Shown here: positions 43,106 to 51,838 of the stretch, in pieces | How positions within the stretch are numbered: position 1 is the first letter of the stretch | Layout: each line of letters starts with the position of its first letter | Assembly (NCBI GenBank): GCA_021792365.1 | Contig: JAJYUT010000001.1 | Span: 992,001-1,056,000 of the forward strand | Direction: 5' to 3' | DNA: 64,000 nucleotides | Origin: Pseudomonadota bacterium | GTDB lineage: Bacteria; Pseudomonadota; Alphaproteobacteria; Dongiales; Dongiaceae | Translations under genes and position numbers: made by a program | Notes under the pieces: generated by a model | Told to the model about the DNA's origin: nothing | Database searches by the model: none | Seen by the model: the letters and a program-made list of their open reading frames with translations, nothing else

Positions 43106-44676
43106 CGGCCTTCGCCGCTTCGGACACTCTCCCGCTGCTCGCGGTGCTGGTCCCGCTTCTGGGTGCGCTGCTGATCCCGCTGTTTCACCGCGCGCCGAAC
43201 CTGCGGGAGGCCGTGACGTTGCTGACGGCCGCCATCCTGCTCGTCATCGTGGTCCAGTTGCTGCCGCCGGTCATGGACGGCGCGCGTCCGGGCGCGATGC
43301 TGATCGAGGCGGCGCCGGGCCTTTCCATCGCGCTCAGGGTCGAGCCGCTGGGCATGCTGTTCGCGCTCGTCGCATCGGTGCTGTGGATCGTGAACTCGAT
43401 CTATTCCATCGGCTACATGCGCGCCCACGACGAGCCGCGCCAGACCAGCTTCTATGTCTGCTTCGCGATCGCCCTCGGCAGCACCATGGGCATCGCCTTC
43501 GCCGACAATCTCTTCACCCTGTTCCTGTTCTACGAGGCGCTCACCCTCTGCACTTTCCCGCTGGTCACGCACAAGCAGAGCCCGGAGGCGATGCGCGCCG
43601 GCCGGCTCTACCTGCTGCTGCTGCTCGGCACCTCGATGCTGCTGCTGCTGCCGGCGATCATCGGAACCTGGGTCCTCGCCGGCACGACCACCTTCACGCC
43701 CGGCGGCATCCTGGCCGGCAAGGCGAGCCCGCTGGCGATCGGCTTCCTGCTCGCGCTCTATGCCTTCGGCATCGGCAAGGCGGCGCTGATGCCTGTGCAT
43801 TTCTGGCTGCCGGCGGCAATGGTGGCGCCGACGCCGGTCAGCGCCCTGCTGCACGCGGTCGCTGTGGTGAAGGCTGGGGTCTTCTCCGTGGTGAAGGTCA
43901 TCGTCTACGTCTTCGGGCTGGAGACGCTGACGCTCAGCGGCGGTAACGAATGGCTGATCTATGTCGGCTGTGCCAGCCTGCTGCTGGCCTCCCTGATCGC
44001 GCTGACGCGCGACAATCTCAAGGCGCGGCTCGCCTTCTCGACCGTCAGCCAGCTCGCCTATGTCGTGGTCGGCGCGGCGCTGGCCGGGCCGGCGGGCGTG
44101 ATCGGCAGCGGGCTTCAGATCGCGACCCATGCCGCGGGCAAGATCACCTTGTTCTTTTGCGCCGGGGCAATCTATGTCGCCAGCCATAAGACCGAGGTTT
44201 CCGAAATGGCGGGACTCGGCCGCAAGATGCCGATCACCATGATCGCCTTCCTGATCGGCTCGCTCAGCATTATCGGGCTGCCACCCTTCGGCGGCATGTG
44301 GAGCAAATGGGCGCTGGCGATGGGGGCGCTCGATGCCGGGTATGCAACGGTCGTCGCCGTGCTGATGATCAGCTCGCTGCTGAGCGTCGCCTACCTGCTG
44401 CCCGTCGTGGCGCGCGCCTTCTTCCTGCCGCCGCCCGCCGAGCCGGAGGCGCACGGCGAGCTTGGCGAGCACGGCATGCACCAGGGCGCACACTCGGGCG
44501 AACACTCGGGCGAACACTCTGGCGAACATGCGGCCGCCGCCGCGAAGTCCGGCCTGCAGGAGGCGCCGGTGGCCTGCCTGATCGCGCTCTGCGCCACCGC
44601 CCTGTTGTGCCTGGTCCTGTTCTTCCAGGCGGACCGGATCGAGGCCCTGCTGCAGGGCATCTTCATCGCTCCCTGA
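43102..44676 (+). CDS. Second antiporter-like subunit (MrpA-N/NuoL type) with a His-rich loop
   Basis: A 524-residue NuoL/MrpA-N-like membrane protein. The key charges are in LFLFYEALTLCTFPLVTH and GIGKAALMPVHFWLP, and HAAGKITLFFCAGAI follows. In the Mrp order this may stand in for the N-terminal half of MrpA, missing from the front of the operon. Unusually, residues 451-477 form a soluble loop rich in His with three exact H-S-G-E repeats, just before the last helix. ATG 43102 overlaps mrpD; the same frame is open far upstream, but that part is out of frame with mrpC and mrpD. Confidence 0.88.
   Translation: MTAFAASDTLPLLAVLVPLLGALLIPLFHRAPNLREAVTLLTAAILLVIVVQLLPPVMDGARPGAMLIEAAPGLSIALRVEPLGMLFALVASVLWIVNSIYSIGYMRAHDEPRQTSFYVCFAIALGSTMGIAFADNLFTLFLFYEALTLCTFPLVTHKQSPEAMRAGRLYLLLLLGTSMLLLLPAIIGTWVLAGTTTFTPGGILAGKASPLAIGFLLALYAFGIGKAALMPVHFWLPAAMVAPTPVSALLHAVAVVKAGVFSVVKVIVYVFGLETLTLSGGNEWLIYVGCASLLLASLIALTRDNLKARLAFSTVSQLAYVVVGAALAGPAGVIGSGLQIATHAAGKITLFFCAGAIYVASHKTEVSEMAGLGRKMPITMIAFLIGSLSIIGLPPFGGMWSKWALAMGALDAGYATVVAVLMISSLLSVAYLLPVVARAFFLPPPAEPEAHGELGEHGMHQGAHSGEHSGEHSGEHAAAAAKSGLQEAPVACLIALCATALLCLVLFFQADRIEALLQGIFIAP
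44491..44526 (+). repeat. 12-bp tandem repeat encoding H-S-G-E
   Basis: Three units of CACTCKGGCGAA start at 44491, 44503 and 44515. They encode His-Ser-Gly-Glu inside the His-rich loop of the antiporter-like protein. Period of 12 bp keeps the frame. Confidence 0.88.
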
Positions 44677-44690
44677 CGGAGAGACGCGTC

Positions 44691-44951
44691 ATGTCGGCAT
44701 CCGATCCACGAGAGAAGCGCTACTGGCTGGATGACCCGGCCAATGTGACGCGGCTGGTGCGGGTCTTCTATGCGGTCTGCGCCGTGCTGATCGCGATCGA
44801 TGTGTTCGTGCCCAAGCACGGGCCGTTCGCCATCGAGCACTGGTTCGGCTTCTACGGCTTCTACGGCTTCATCGCGTGCGTGGCGCTGGTCCTCATTGCC
44901 AAGCAGTTGCGCAAGATCCTGATGCGGCCGGAGGACTATTATGACCGGTGA
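44691..44951 (+). CDS. Small membrane protein within the mrp operon
   Basis: An 86-residue protein with two hydrophobic helices (LVRVFYAVCAVLIAIDVFV and FYGFIACVALVLIAKQLRKI) separated by a short loop with HGPFAIEHWFGFYGF. It begins 14 nt after the antiporter-like gene and overlaps the next by 11 bp. It has no match among MrpA-G that I recognise, so it may be an accessory subunit of this complex. Confidence 0.78.
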   Translation: MSASDPREKRYWLDDPANVTRLVRVFYAVCAVLIAIDVFVPKHGPFAIEHWFGFYGFYGFIACVALVLIAKQLRKILMRPEDYYDR

Positions 44952-46632
44952 GTTCTCCCCCGGCCTGATCCTGATCCTTGGCGCCCTTCTGGTGCCTCTG
45001 CTGCGGGGACGGCTGCGCGCGATCTATATGCTGGCTCTGCCGGTTGCCGCCTTCGCGTATCTCCTGACGTTGCCGCAAGGCGACCTGGGAATCGTCAATA
45101 TTGGCGGCCTGTCGCTGAACACGCTGCGCGTCGACAAGTTGAGTTTGCTGTTCTGCTATGTGTTCCTGATCGCGACGTTGATCTGCGTCGTCTATGCCCT
45201 GCATCTGCGCGATACCGTGCAGCACGTGGCAGCGCTCATCTACGCCGGCAGCGCCATCGGTGCGATCTTCGCCGGCGATCTGGCGACCCTCTTCATCTAC
45301 TGGGAAGGCATCGCGATCGCTTCCGTCTTCCTCATCTGGTCGTCGCGCACGGAGGAATCCTACCGCGCCGGCATGCGCTATCTCATCATCCAGGTGGGAT
45401 CGGGCGTCCTGCTCCTTGCCGGCCTCCTCATCCACTACCGGCAGACCGGATCGCTCGCCTTCGGGGTGCTGGCGCTGGACGCGCCGGGCGGGCTGCTGAT
45501 CTTCCTCGCCTTCGGCATCAAGGCCGCCTTCCCGATCCTGCATGCCTGGCTGCCCGATGCCTATCCACGCGGAACGCCAACCGGCACGGTGCTGCTCTCG
45601 GCCTTCACCACCAAGGTCGCGATCTATGCCCTGGCGCGCGGTTTCGCCGGCACGGATATCCTGATCCCCATCGGCACCGTCATGGCGGCCTTCCCGATCT
45701 TCTACGCGGTGATCGAGAACGACCTCCGGCGCGTGCTGGCGTACAGCCTCAATAACCAGCTCGGCTTCATGGTGGTCGGGATCGGGCTCGGCACCGAGCT
45801 GGCGCTCAATGGCGCGGTCGCCCACGCGTTCGCCGACATCCTGTTCAAGGGCCTGCTCTTCATGTCCATGGGCGCGGTCCTGTTCCGCGTCGGGACGGTG
45901 AAAGGCTCGGAACTGGGCGGCCTCTACAAATCCATGCCCTGGACCACCGGCTTCTGCATCGTCGGCGCGGCCTCAATCTCGGCATTTCCGCTGTTCAGCG
46001 GCTTCGTCACCAAATCGATGATCATGACGGCCGCGATGGAGGAGGGGCATTTCTGGGTCTGGATCGTGCTGCTGTTCGCCAGCGCCGGCGTGTTCCATCA
46101 CGCAGGGATCAAGATTCCCTATTTCGCCTTCTTCGCCCATGATTCCGGCAAGCGCTGCCAGGAGGCGCCGCTCAACATGCTGGTGGCGATGGCGATCTCC
46201 GCGGCGCTGTGCATCGGCATCGGCTGCTTCCCAGGCCTCTTCTACGGCCTGCTGCCGTTCGAGACCGCCTACCGGCCCTACACGCTGGACCACGTGGTTG
46301 CCCAGGTGCAGTTGCTGTTCCTGTCCGCCCTGGCTTTCACCATCCTGATGCGCACCGGCATCTACCCGCCGGAGCTGCGTTCGGTGAACCTGGATGCCGA
46401 ATGGCTCTATCGCCGGTTGGGGCGTTCGTTGCTGGAGGGCGCCCGCGCGGCCGGTGAGGCTGCCTGGAAGTTGCTGACGCGCGGATTCGGCCACGGCGTT
46501 TCGTTCGCGATCGCGTATGTGCGCCGCCACCATGGGCCCGAGGGCCTGCTCGCAAGGCCGTGGCCCATCGGCACGATGGCGGTCTGGACCACCATCATGC
46601 TCGCGGCCTATCTCGTCTTCTTCTATCTGTAG
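44941..46632 (+). CDS. Third antiporter-like subunit (MrpD/NuoM type)
   Basis: A 563-residue NuoL/M/N-family membrane protein. The Glu helix is in LFIYWEGIAIASVFLIW and the Lys helix in FGIKAAFPILHAWLPDAYP; NDLRRVLAYSLNNQLGFM is the discontinuous-helix region. A basic C-terminal extension of about 80 residues ends in one more helix. It overlaps the 86-residue gene by 11 bp. With MrpD and the 43102 protein this gives three potential proton channels in the operon. Confidence 0.88.
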   Translation: MTGEFSPGLILILGALLVPLLRGRLRAIYMLALPVAAFAYLLTLPQGDLGIVNIGGLSLNTLRVDKLSLLFCYVFLIATLICVVYALHLRDTVQHVAALIYAGSAIGAIFAGDLATLFIYWEGIAIASVFLIWSSRTEESYRAGMRYLIIQVGSGVLLLAGLLIHYRQTGSLAFGVLALDAPGGLLIFLAFGIKAAFPILHAWLPDAYPRGTPTGTVLLSAFTTKVAIYALARGFAGTDILIPIGTVMAAFPIFYAVIENDLRRVLAYSLNNQLGFMVVGIGLGTELALNGAVAHAFADILFKGLLFMSMGAVLFRVGTVKGSELGGLYKSMPWTTGFCIVGAASISAFPLFSGFVTKSMIMTAAMEEGHFWVWIVLLFASAGVFHHAGIKIPYFAFFAHDSGKRCQEAPLNMLVAMAISAALCIGIGCFPGLFYGLLPFETAYRPYTLDHVVAQVQLLFLSALAFTILMRTGIYPPELRSVNLDAEWLYRRLGRSLLEGARAAGEAAWKLLTRGFGHGVSFAIAYVRRHHGPEGLLARPWPIGTMAVWTTIMLAAYLVFFYL

Positions 46633-46646
46633 CTTCGCGCGGCCGC

Positions 46647-47645
46647 TCACTGGACGGGCGCGAGATTGGCGAGGAACTGCCGCGTCGCCGCTTCCCAGGA
46701 GAAGCCCTGCGCATAGAGCCGGCAGGCGGCGCGGGGCAGGGTGATCGCGCGCTCGACCGCCTTGGCCAGATCCCAATCCAGCGCGCCGACCTCGCCCTCG
46801 CGCACCACGTCCTTCGGCCCGGCGACGGGGAAGGCGGCCACCGGCAGCCCGCAGGCCATGGCCTCCAGCATCACCAGCCCGAACGTGTCGGTGAGGCTGG
46901 GAAAGACGAACACATCCGCCGCCGCCACGTGCCGCGCCAGGTCGGTCCCGAACTTCGCGCCCAGAAAATGGACGTCGGAATGCTGCGCCTTGAGCGCGGC
47001 AAGCTGCGGCCCGTCGCCGATCACCACCTTCGAGCCCGGCAGCTTCAGCGCGAGGAAGGCGCCGATGTTCTTTTCCACCGCGACCCGTCCGACATAGAGA
47101 TGGATCGGCCGCGGCAGATCGAGATCGGCACGCTCATCTGGGCGGAACAGCTCCAGGTCCACCCCGCGGCTCCAGCGGGTGATATTGGCGAAGCCGCGCT
47201 GGATGAGCTCGGTCTCGATCGACTGGGTGGCGACCATGATGCGCGTCGCCGGCGCATGGAACCGCCGCACGATCGCGTAGGTCCAGCCGAGCGGGACCGC
47301 GAAGCGCGCGGCGACGTATTCCGGAAACCGCGTGTGATAGGCGGTGGTGAAGGGCAGGCGCCGCTTCAGGCACCAGGCGCGGGCGGCGCGGCCCAGCGGC
47401 CCTTCGGTCGCGATGTGGATCGCATCGGGGGTCAGCGCAGCGAGCATCCCGGCGAGCCTGGCGGCGGGCCACAGCGCGAGGCGGATCTCGGGATAGGTCG
47501 GGCAGGGAATTGTGCGGAACTGGTCGGGTGAGATCACCGCAATCTGGTGACCGAGCCGCTCCATCTCCGCCTTGGTGCGCTGCAGTGTCCGCACGACGCC
47601 ATTGACCTGCGGCGCCCACGCATCGGTGACGAGGACCAGGCGCAA
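46647..47645 (-). CDS. GT4-family glycosyltransferase
   Basis: A 332-residue retaining glycosyltransferase of GT-B fold, similar to the MgtA/PimB-type alpha-mannosyltransferases. Motifs are TDAWAPQVNGVVRTLQ near the start, then GRVAVEKN in the donor domain and FPSLTDTFGLVMLEAMACG, the E-x7-E-type donor signature. Donor and acceptor are unknown; the LpxH-like gene 6 bp upstream suggests envelope lipid or glycan modification. Confidence 0.88.
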   Translation of the reverse strand: MRLVLVTDAWAPQVNGVVRTLQRTKAEMERLGHQIAVISPDQFRTIPCPTYPEIRLALWPAARLAGMLAALTPDAIHIATEGPLGRAARAWCLKRRLPFTTAYHTRFPEYVAARFAVPLGWTYAIVRRFHAPATRIMVATQSIETELIQRGFANITRWSRGVDLELFRPDERADLDLPRPIHLYVGRVAVEKNIGAFLALKLPGSKVVIGDGPQLAALKAQHSDVHFLGAKFGTDLARHVAAADVFVFPSLTDTFGLVMLEAMACGLPVAAFPVAGPKDVVREGEVGALDWDLAKAVERAITLPRAACRLYAQGFSWEAATRQFLANLAPVQ

Positions 47646-47651
47646 GGACCC

Positions 47652-48452
47652 TCAGCGCGCCGCGGTGAGGCTGAGCTCGGGCGTGAGCATGGAGAACTGC
47701 CGCGTCGTCGCCCATTCGATGATCTCCAGCCTGCCGTCGCGATGCTCGACCAGGGCGGTGCAGCTCTCCACCCAGTCGCCGTCATTGCAGTAGAGGATGC
47801 CGTCGATCTCCTTGATCTCGGCCTTGTGGATGTGGCCGCAGATGACGCCATCGAGCCCGCGGCGCCTCGCCTCCGCCGCCATCGCATGCTCGAAGTCGCT
47901 GATGAACTTGACCGCGTCCTTGACCCGTGTCTTCAGGAACGCCGAGAGCGACCAGTAGGGGTAGCCGAGCGCGACCCGCGCCGTGTTGTACCAGTGGTTG
48001 ATCTGCAGGCACCAGGCATAGGCATGGTCGCCGAGCTTGGCCAGCCAGCGCGCATACTTGACGATGCCGTCGAACGCGTCGCCATGCGCGACCAGCAGGC
48101 GCTTGCCGTCGGCGGTGACGTGGATAGTCTCGTTCATCATCATCACGCCGCCGAACGCCATGCCGTCATAGTCGCGCAGCGGCTCGTCATGGTTGCCCGG
48201 CACATAGGTGACGCGCGTGCCCTTGCGCGCCTTGCGCAGCAGCTTCTGCACCACGTCGTTGTGGCTCTGCATCCAGAACCAACTGCGCTTCAGGCGCCAG
48301 CAATCGATGATGTCGCCGATCAGGTAGATCTCGTCGGCGTCATTGTGCTTCAGGAAATCGAGGAGGAACTCCGCTTTGCATCCGCGCGTGCCCAGATGGA
48401 TATCGGAAATGAAGATCGCGCGGTAATGGTTGGTCGGCGGCGTCGCCTGCAT
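47652..48452 (-). CDS. LpxH-like UDP-2,3-diacylglucosamine diphosphatase / metallophosphoesterase
   Basis: A 266-residue calcineurin-type phosphoesterase. Metal motifs in order are SDIHLG (near residue 16), IGDIID, GNHDE and, toward the C-terminus, GHIHKAE. The length and spacing are LpxH/LpxH2-like, cleaving UDP-diacylglucosamine in lipid A synthesis. Alphaproteobacteria often use LpxI, so this may be a paralogue acting on another lipid or nucleotide. It is co-directional with the glycosyltransferase, 6 bp apart. Confidence 0.82.
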   Translation of the reverse strand: MQATPPTNHYRAIFISDIHLGTRGCKAEFLLDFLKHNDADEIYLIGDIIDCWRLKRSWFWMQSHNDVVQKLLRKARKGTRVTYVPGNHDEPLRDYDGMAFGGVMMMNETIHVTADGKRLLVAHGDAFDGIVKYARWLAKLGDHAYAWCLQINHWYNTARVALGYPYWSLSAFLKTRVKDAVKFISDFEHAMAAEARRRGLDGVICGHIHKAEIKEIDGILYCNDGDWVESCTALVEHRDGRLEIIEWATTRQFSMLTPELSLTAAR

Positions 48453-48743
48453 CTCTCCGCTTCCTGGCCGTTGAGCCGGTGCGCGAGTCGCCGTTTCGCG
48501 CAGGCGTAGAGCTAGTGCAAAGCGGCAACGGGACCATGACAGAGACGTGACGGATTTAAGTCATGGTCAAAGGAAAGGCGGCCGAAGCCGTCCTTTGGAT
48601 GGAGTGAACACCGCGGTCGTCAATTAGCGCGCATTCGGCGGAGCCGCCGCTTCCTCGCCCTCGCCGCATTCGGTCGCGCTGCCTGGGTCTGCGCCGAAGT
48701 CCATGTCGGGCGCGATCCAGCGACCAGAGGGTGGCAGTATGGC

Positions 48744-49094
48744 CTAGTCGCTCAGCCCGCCGCGATTTCCGCCCAGGCCGCCGTCATTGACCCCGCCGCG
48801 AATCGAATCGCCGCCGCTGAGGCCGCCATTGCCGCTGCGCGGCTGGGTCGGCCTGACCAGCGGGCCGCTGTCCTCGTCCTCGCCGTATTCGTCGGCGCTG
48901 CGCGATTCAAAGCGTTCGCCGGCCTCGGCGCATCCGCCCGGCTCGCCGCATTCATGCTGGAAGCCGCCATGCGGATCGAGGTCATTGTCCTGGGAGCTGC
49001 CTTGCTCCGCCAAGACAACAGGCGGCGGCAGGCTTACCGCGCCCAGCAAGGCGAAGGCGCTGACTCCAAGCCAGAGTTGCAGGCGTCGATTCAT
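48744..49094 (-). CDS. Secreted Gly-rich acidic protein, stop-codon variant
   Basis: A 116-residue protein with a clear signal peptide (LWLGVSAFALLGAVSLPPPVVLA) and a polar mature part containing a Cys pair (HECGEPGGCAE), an acidic patch (ADEYGEDEDSGP) and Gly/Asn repeats. AGGTGAG supports ATG 49094. It ends at a TAG; the same frame continues without interruption for 39 codons to a TAA at 48624-48626, with similar composition (ATECGEGEEAAAPPN). Function unknown. Confidence 0.6.
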   Translation of the reverse strand: MNRRLQLWLGVSAFALLGAVSLPPPVVLAEQGSSQDNDLDPHGGFQHECGEPGGCAEAGERFESRSADEYGEDEDSGPLVRPTQPRSGNGGLSGGDSIRGGVNDGGLGGNRGGLSD

Positions 49095-49238
49095 GGCTCA
49101 CCTCTCGATCCGCTCTCTAAGAGAACGCGCGAGCGGTCGTACGGTTGCGCGCACGTGTCACAAGGTGGTGAGGCAGAAGACGGCGCGCCAGCCCCGATCA
49201 CGCAAGCGTGCGACGGCTTTCCGCGTCCGGCGCCTGCC

Positions 49239-50594
49239 TCAAGCGCCGGCCTGCGCGCCGGCCAGGGTCATGCCTTCGATCCGCACGGTCGGCGAATCGG
49301 TGCCGTACCGGAACAGCAGGTCGTTGGCAGGCGTCAGGTTCCGGAACATGTCCTTGAGATTGCCCGCCACGGTAACCTCCGAGACGGGATACGTCAGCTT
49401 CCCATTCTCGATCCAATAGCCCGCCGCGCCGCGGCTATAGTCGCCGGTCACGCCGTTGACGCCGTGGCCGATCAACTCGGTGACGTAGAAGCCTTGGCGG
49501 ATGTCCGCCATCAGATCCTCCGGCGTCATCCTGCCCGGCTCCAGATAGAGGTTGGTGGCGGAGGGCGATGGCGGCCCGGACGTGCCGCGCGCCGCATGGC
49601 CGGTGGTGGTGAGGCCGAGCTGCCGTGCCGAGCGGCAGTCCAGCAGCCAGGTGGTGAGCGCGCCATCCTCGATCAGGGCGCGCTTCTGGTTGGCGACGCC
49701 TTCGCCGTCGAACGGCTTGGAGCGCAGGCCGCGCGGGCGATGCGGATCGTCGATGATGCGAATGCCGGGCGCGAAGATTTGCTGCCCCATCTTGTCCTTG
49801 AGGAAGCTGGTGCCGCGGGCGATCGATGCGCCGTTGATCGCGCCGACGAAATGGCCGATCAGGCCGTTCGCGACGCGCGGGTCATAGATGATGGGCAGCT
49901 TCGCGGTCGCCGGCTTGCGCGGGTTGAGGCGCCGCACGGCGCGCTCGCCGGCCGACTTTCCGATCGTCTCGGGCGCCGGCAGGGTGCCGCCGAACACCGC
50001 GGTCGCATAATCGTAGTCGCGCTCCATCGCGGTGCCTTCGCCGGCTAGCACCGAGACGCTGAGGCCCCAGCGCGTGCCGGCATAGGAGCCGCTGAATCCG
50101 TTGCTGGCCGCCAGCGCGACCTCCGCGCGACCCCAGCCCGCTTCGGCGCCTTCGGAATTGGTGACGCCGGGAACGGCCCGCGCCGCATCCTCCGCGCGCG
50201 CGATCATCTCGGTAAGCTCCGCCTCGCTCGGCTCGCGCTTGTCGTCGAGGTCGAGCGCGACCAGCGCCTTCACCAGAAGCCCCTGATCGGCGAGGCCGCA
50301 GAACTCATCCTCCGGCACGACGCGGGCCATCGCCACCGCGCGCTCGGCCAGCTCATCCAGCATCTTGGGATCGAGGTCGCTGGTGGAAACGATCGCCTGG
50401 CGCTTGCCCACGAACACGCGCAGGCCGAGATCCTGCGCCTCGGACCGTTCCAGCTTCTCGCGCTTGCCGAGGCGCTGCGCGACGTCGAGCGATACGTTGC
50501 GCACCAGCAGGCAATCGGCCGCCTCCGCACCCTTTGCCTTGGCGCGCTTCAGCAAATCTTCCAATATCTGCAGGGATTCTGGCTTTGCGGTCAT
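49239..50594 (-). CDS. pmbA: PmbA/TldE-type metalloprotease subunit
   Basis: A 451-residue member of the TldD/PmbA family. The central SYAGTRWGLSVSVLA and the C-terminal GPPSPSATNLYLEPG, LIGHGVNGVTGDYSRGAAGYWIENG and PVSEVTVAGNLKDMF segments are family marks. TldD-PmbA complexes are zinc proteases that process microcin-like peptides and antitoxins; this subunit lacks the TldD zinc motif. No tldD partner lies in the window. Confidence 0.92.
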   Translation of the reverse strand: MTAKPESLQILEDLLKRAKAKGAEAADCLLVRNVSLDVAQRLGKREKLERSEAQDLGLRVFVGKRQAIVSTSDLDPKMLDELAERAVAMARVVPEDEFCGLADQGLLVKALVALDLDDKREPSEAELTEMIARAEDAARAVPGVTNSEGAEAGWGRAEVALAASNGFSGSYAGTRWGLSVSVLAGEGTAMERDYDYATAVFGGTLPAPETIGKSAGERAVRRLNPRKPATAKLPIIYDPRVANGLIGHFVGAINGASIARGTSFLKDKMGQQIFAPGIRIIDDPHRPRGLRSKPFDGEGVANQKRALIEDGALTTWLLDCRSARQLGLTTTGHAARGTSGPPSPSATNLYLEPGRMTPEDLMADIRQGFYVTELIGHGVNGVTGDYSRGAAGYWIENGKLTYPVSEVTVAGNLKDMFRNLTPANDLLFRYGTDSPTVRIEGMTLAGAQAGA

Positions 50595-50671
50595 GTCGGG
50601 CTCTCTCAGCTTGAGGCGGCCAAACTAGGCTGGGCGATGGGTGGTGGCAAGCGTCCCGGCAGGATGAACAG

Positions 50672-51010
50672 ATGAACCTGAAACACGTTCTGCTCGGCGC
50701 CGCGCTCCTGGCCATCCTCCTGCTCGGCGGGCTGTGGTTGTTCCTGCGCCAGGTCCCGCCCAGCGAGACGCTCGACAGCTTCCAGAACACCTGCATCGAG
50801 GGGCAGCGGCGCGGCATCTCCGGCGACACGCGGCCGCTCGACGAGCTCACAGAGGCGCGGCTGCTGGCCTTCTGCGACTGCGTGGCGCGCGGGGTGGGCA
50901 GCCGCCTCTCGCGACAGGACATCGCCGCCATCGGCCTCGACCAGGGCAACCCCGCGCTCGACGCCAGGCTCGACGCGATCTTCGTATCCTGCGCGCGGTC
51001 AAATCCCTAG
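50672..51010 (+). CDS. Small single-pass membrane or exported protein
   Basis: A 112-residue protein with an N-terminal hydrophobic segment (VLLGAALLAILLLGGLWLFL) and a polar domain containing three Cys (CIEGQRR, CDCVARGVG) and a fourth near the end (FVSCARS). The Cys pattern suggests disulfides in the periplasm. Function unknown. Its stop overlaps the convergent murI stop within one CTAG. Confidence 0.7.
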   Translation: MNLKHVLLGAALLAILLLGGLWLFLRQVPPSETLDSFQNTCIEGQRRGISGDTRPLDELTEARLLAFCDCVARGVGSRLSRQDIAAIGLDQGNPALDARLDAIFVSCARSNP

Positions 51011-51834
51011 GTGGGCAAGGTTTCGATGGCGGCAAGGCCGAACTGCGCCAAGGCGTGCCGCATCGTTTCCTCGCACGCGGCTGAGGTGAGGGCGAGGTCG
51101 GCGGCAAGGGCGCTCGCGCGCGGCGGCGGCAACACCTCGACCACGCGCCGCGCGACCGCCGTGCCGGAATCGATCCAGGTGGTATCCGCGGGACCGACGG
51201 ACTGCAACTCTATCCGGAGCAGCGGGAAATGCGTGCAGGCCAGCACGATTACGTCCGGCTGCGCGTCGGCGGGGCGGTCGAAGAAGGGCGCGAGGATGCC
51301 TCGCACGCGCGCGCGATCCGCGGCCCGGCCCAGCAGCTTGGCCTCCGCGATTTCCACCAGCTCCGCCGAGCCGATCTTGAGCACGGTGCAATCGGCCGCG
51401 TAGCGCTGGATGAGGGCGTCGGTGTAGGGCCGGTTGATGGTCGCTGGCGTTGCCAGCAGGCCGATGATCTTGCGCCTGCTCTGCTGCGCCGCCGGCTTGA
51501 TCGCAGGCACCACGCCTACCACCGGGATGCTGGTGGCGGCGCGCAATTGCGGCAGGCAGATGGTGCTGATGGTGTTGCAGGCGGTGACGATGAGGTCCGG
51601 CTGCACGCGTCGGATGGCGCGCTCCATTACGTCGAGAAAATGCGCCAGCAGCGACGCATCCGGCCGCGTGCCGTACGGGAAGAACGCGTTGTCGCACAGA
51701 TAGGCGAGCCGCGCCTGCGGCAGGGCCTTGCGGATCTCGGCAAGGATGGTGAGGCCGCCCAGGCCGGAATCGGCCGCGAGAATCGTCGGCCCGGAATCGG
51801 CGGCCAGGATGACCGGCGCGGCCATCGCGCTCAT
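51007..51834 (-). CDS. murI: Glutamate racemase with a duplicated active-site loop
   Basis: A 275-residue cofactor-independent racemase supplying D-glutamate for peptidoglycan. The two catalytic cysteines are in TACNTIS and ACTHFPL. The N-terminal motif D-S-G-x-G-G, which holds the first active-site residues, is preceded by a near-exact 9-residue duplicate (ILAADSGP then ILAADSGL), from a 27-bp tandem repeat at 51764-51817. Only the second copy is followed by GGLTIL. ATG 51825 is an alternative start, within the same N-terminus. Confidence 0.9.
   Translation of the reverse strand: MSAMAAPVILAADSGPTILAADSGLGGLTILAEIRKALPQARLAYLCDNAFFPYGTRPDASLLAHFLDVMERAIRRVQPDLIVTACNTISTICLPQLRAATSIPVVGVVPAIKPAAQQSRRKIIGLLATPATINRPYTDALIQRYAADCTVLKIGSAELVEIAEAKLLGRAADRARVRGILAPFFDRPADAQPDVIVLACTHFPLLRIELQSVGPADTTWIDSGTAVARRVVEVLPPPRASALAADLALTSAACEETMRHALAQFGLAAIETLPT
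51764..51817. repeat. 27-bp tandem duplication at the start of murI
   Basis: Copies at 51764-51790 and 51791-51817 both start CCGGAATCGGC. They differ at a few positions and encode nine residues each (TILAADSGL and VILAADSGP in protein order). The repeat keeps the frame. Confidence 0.75.
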
Positions 51835-51838
51835 CGGG

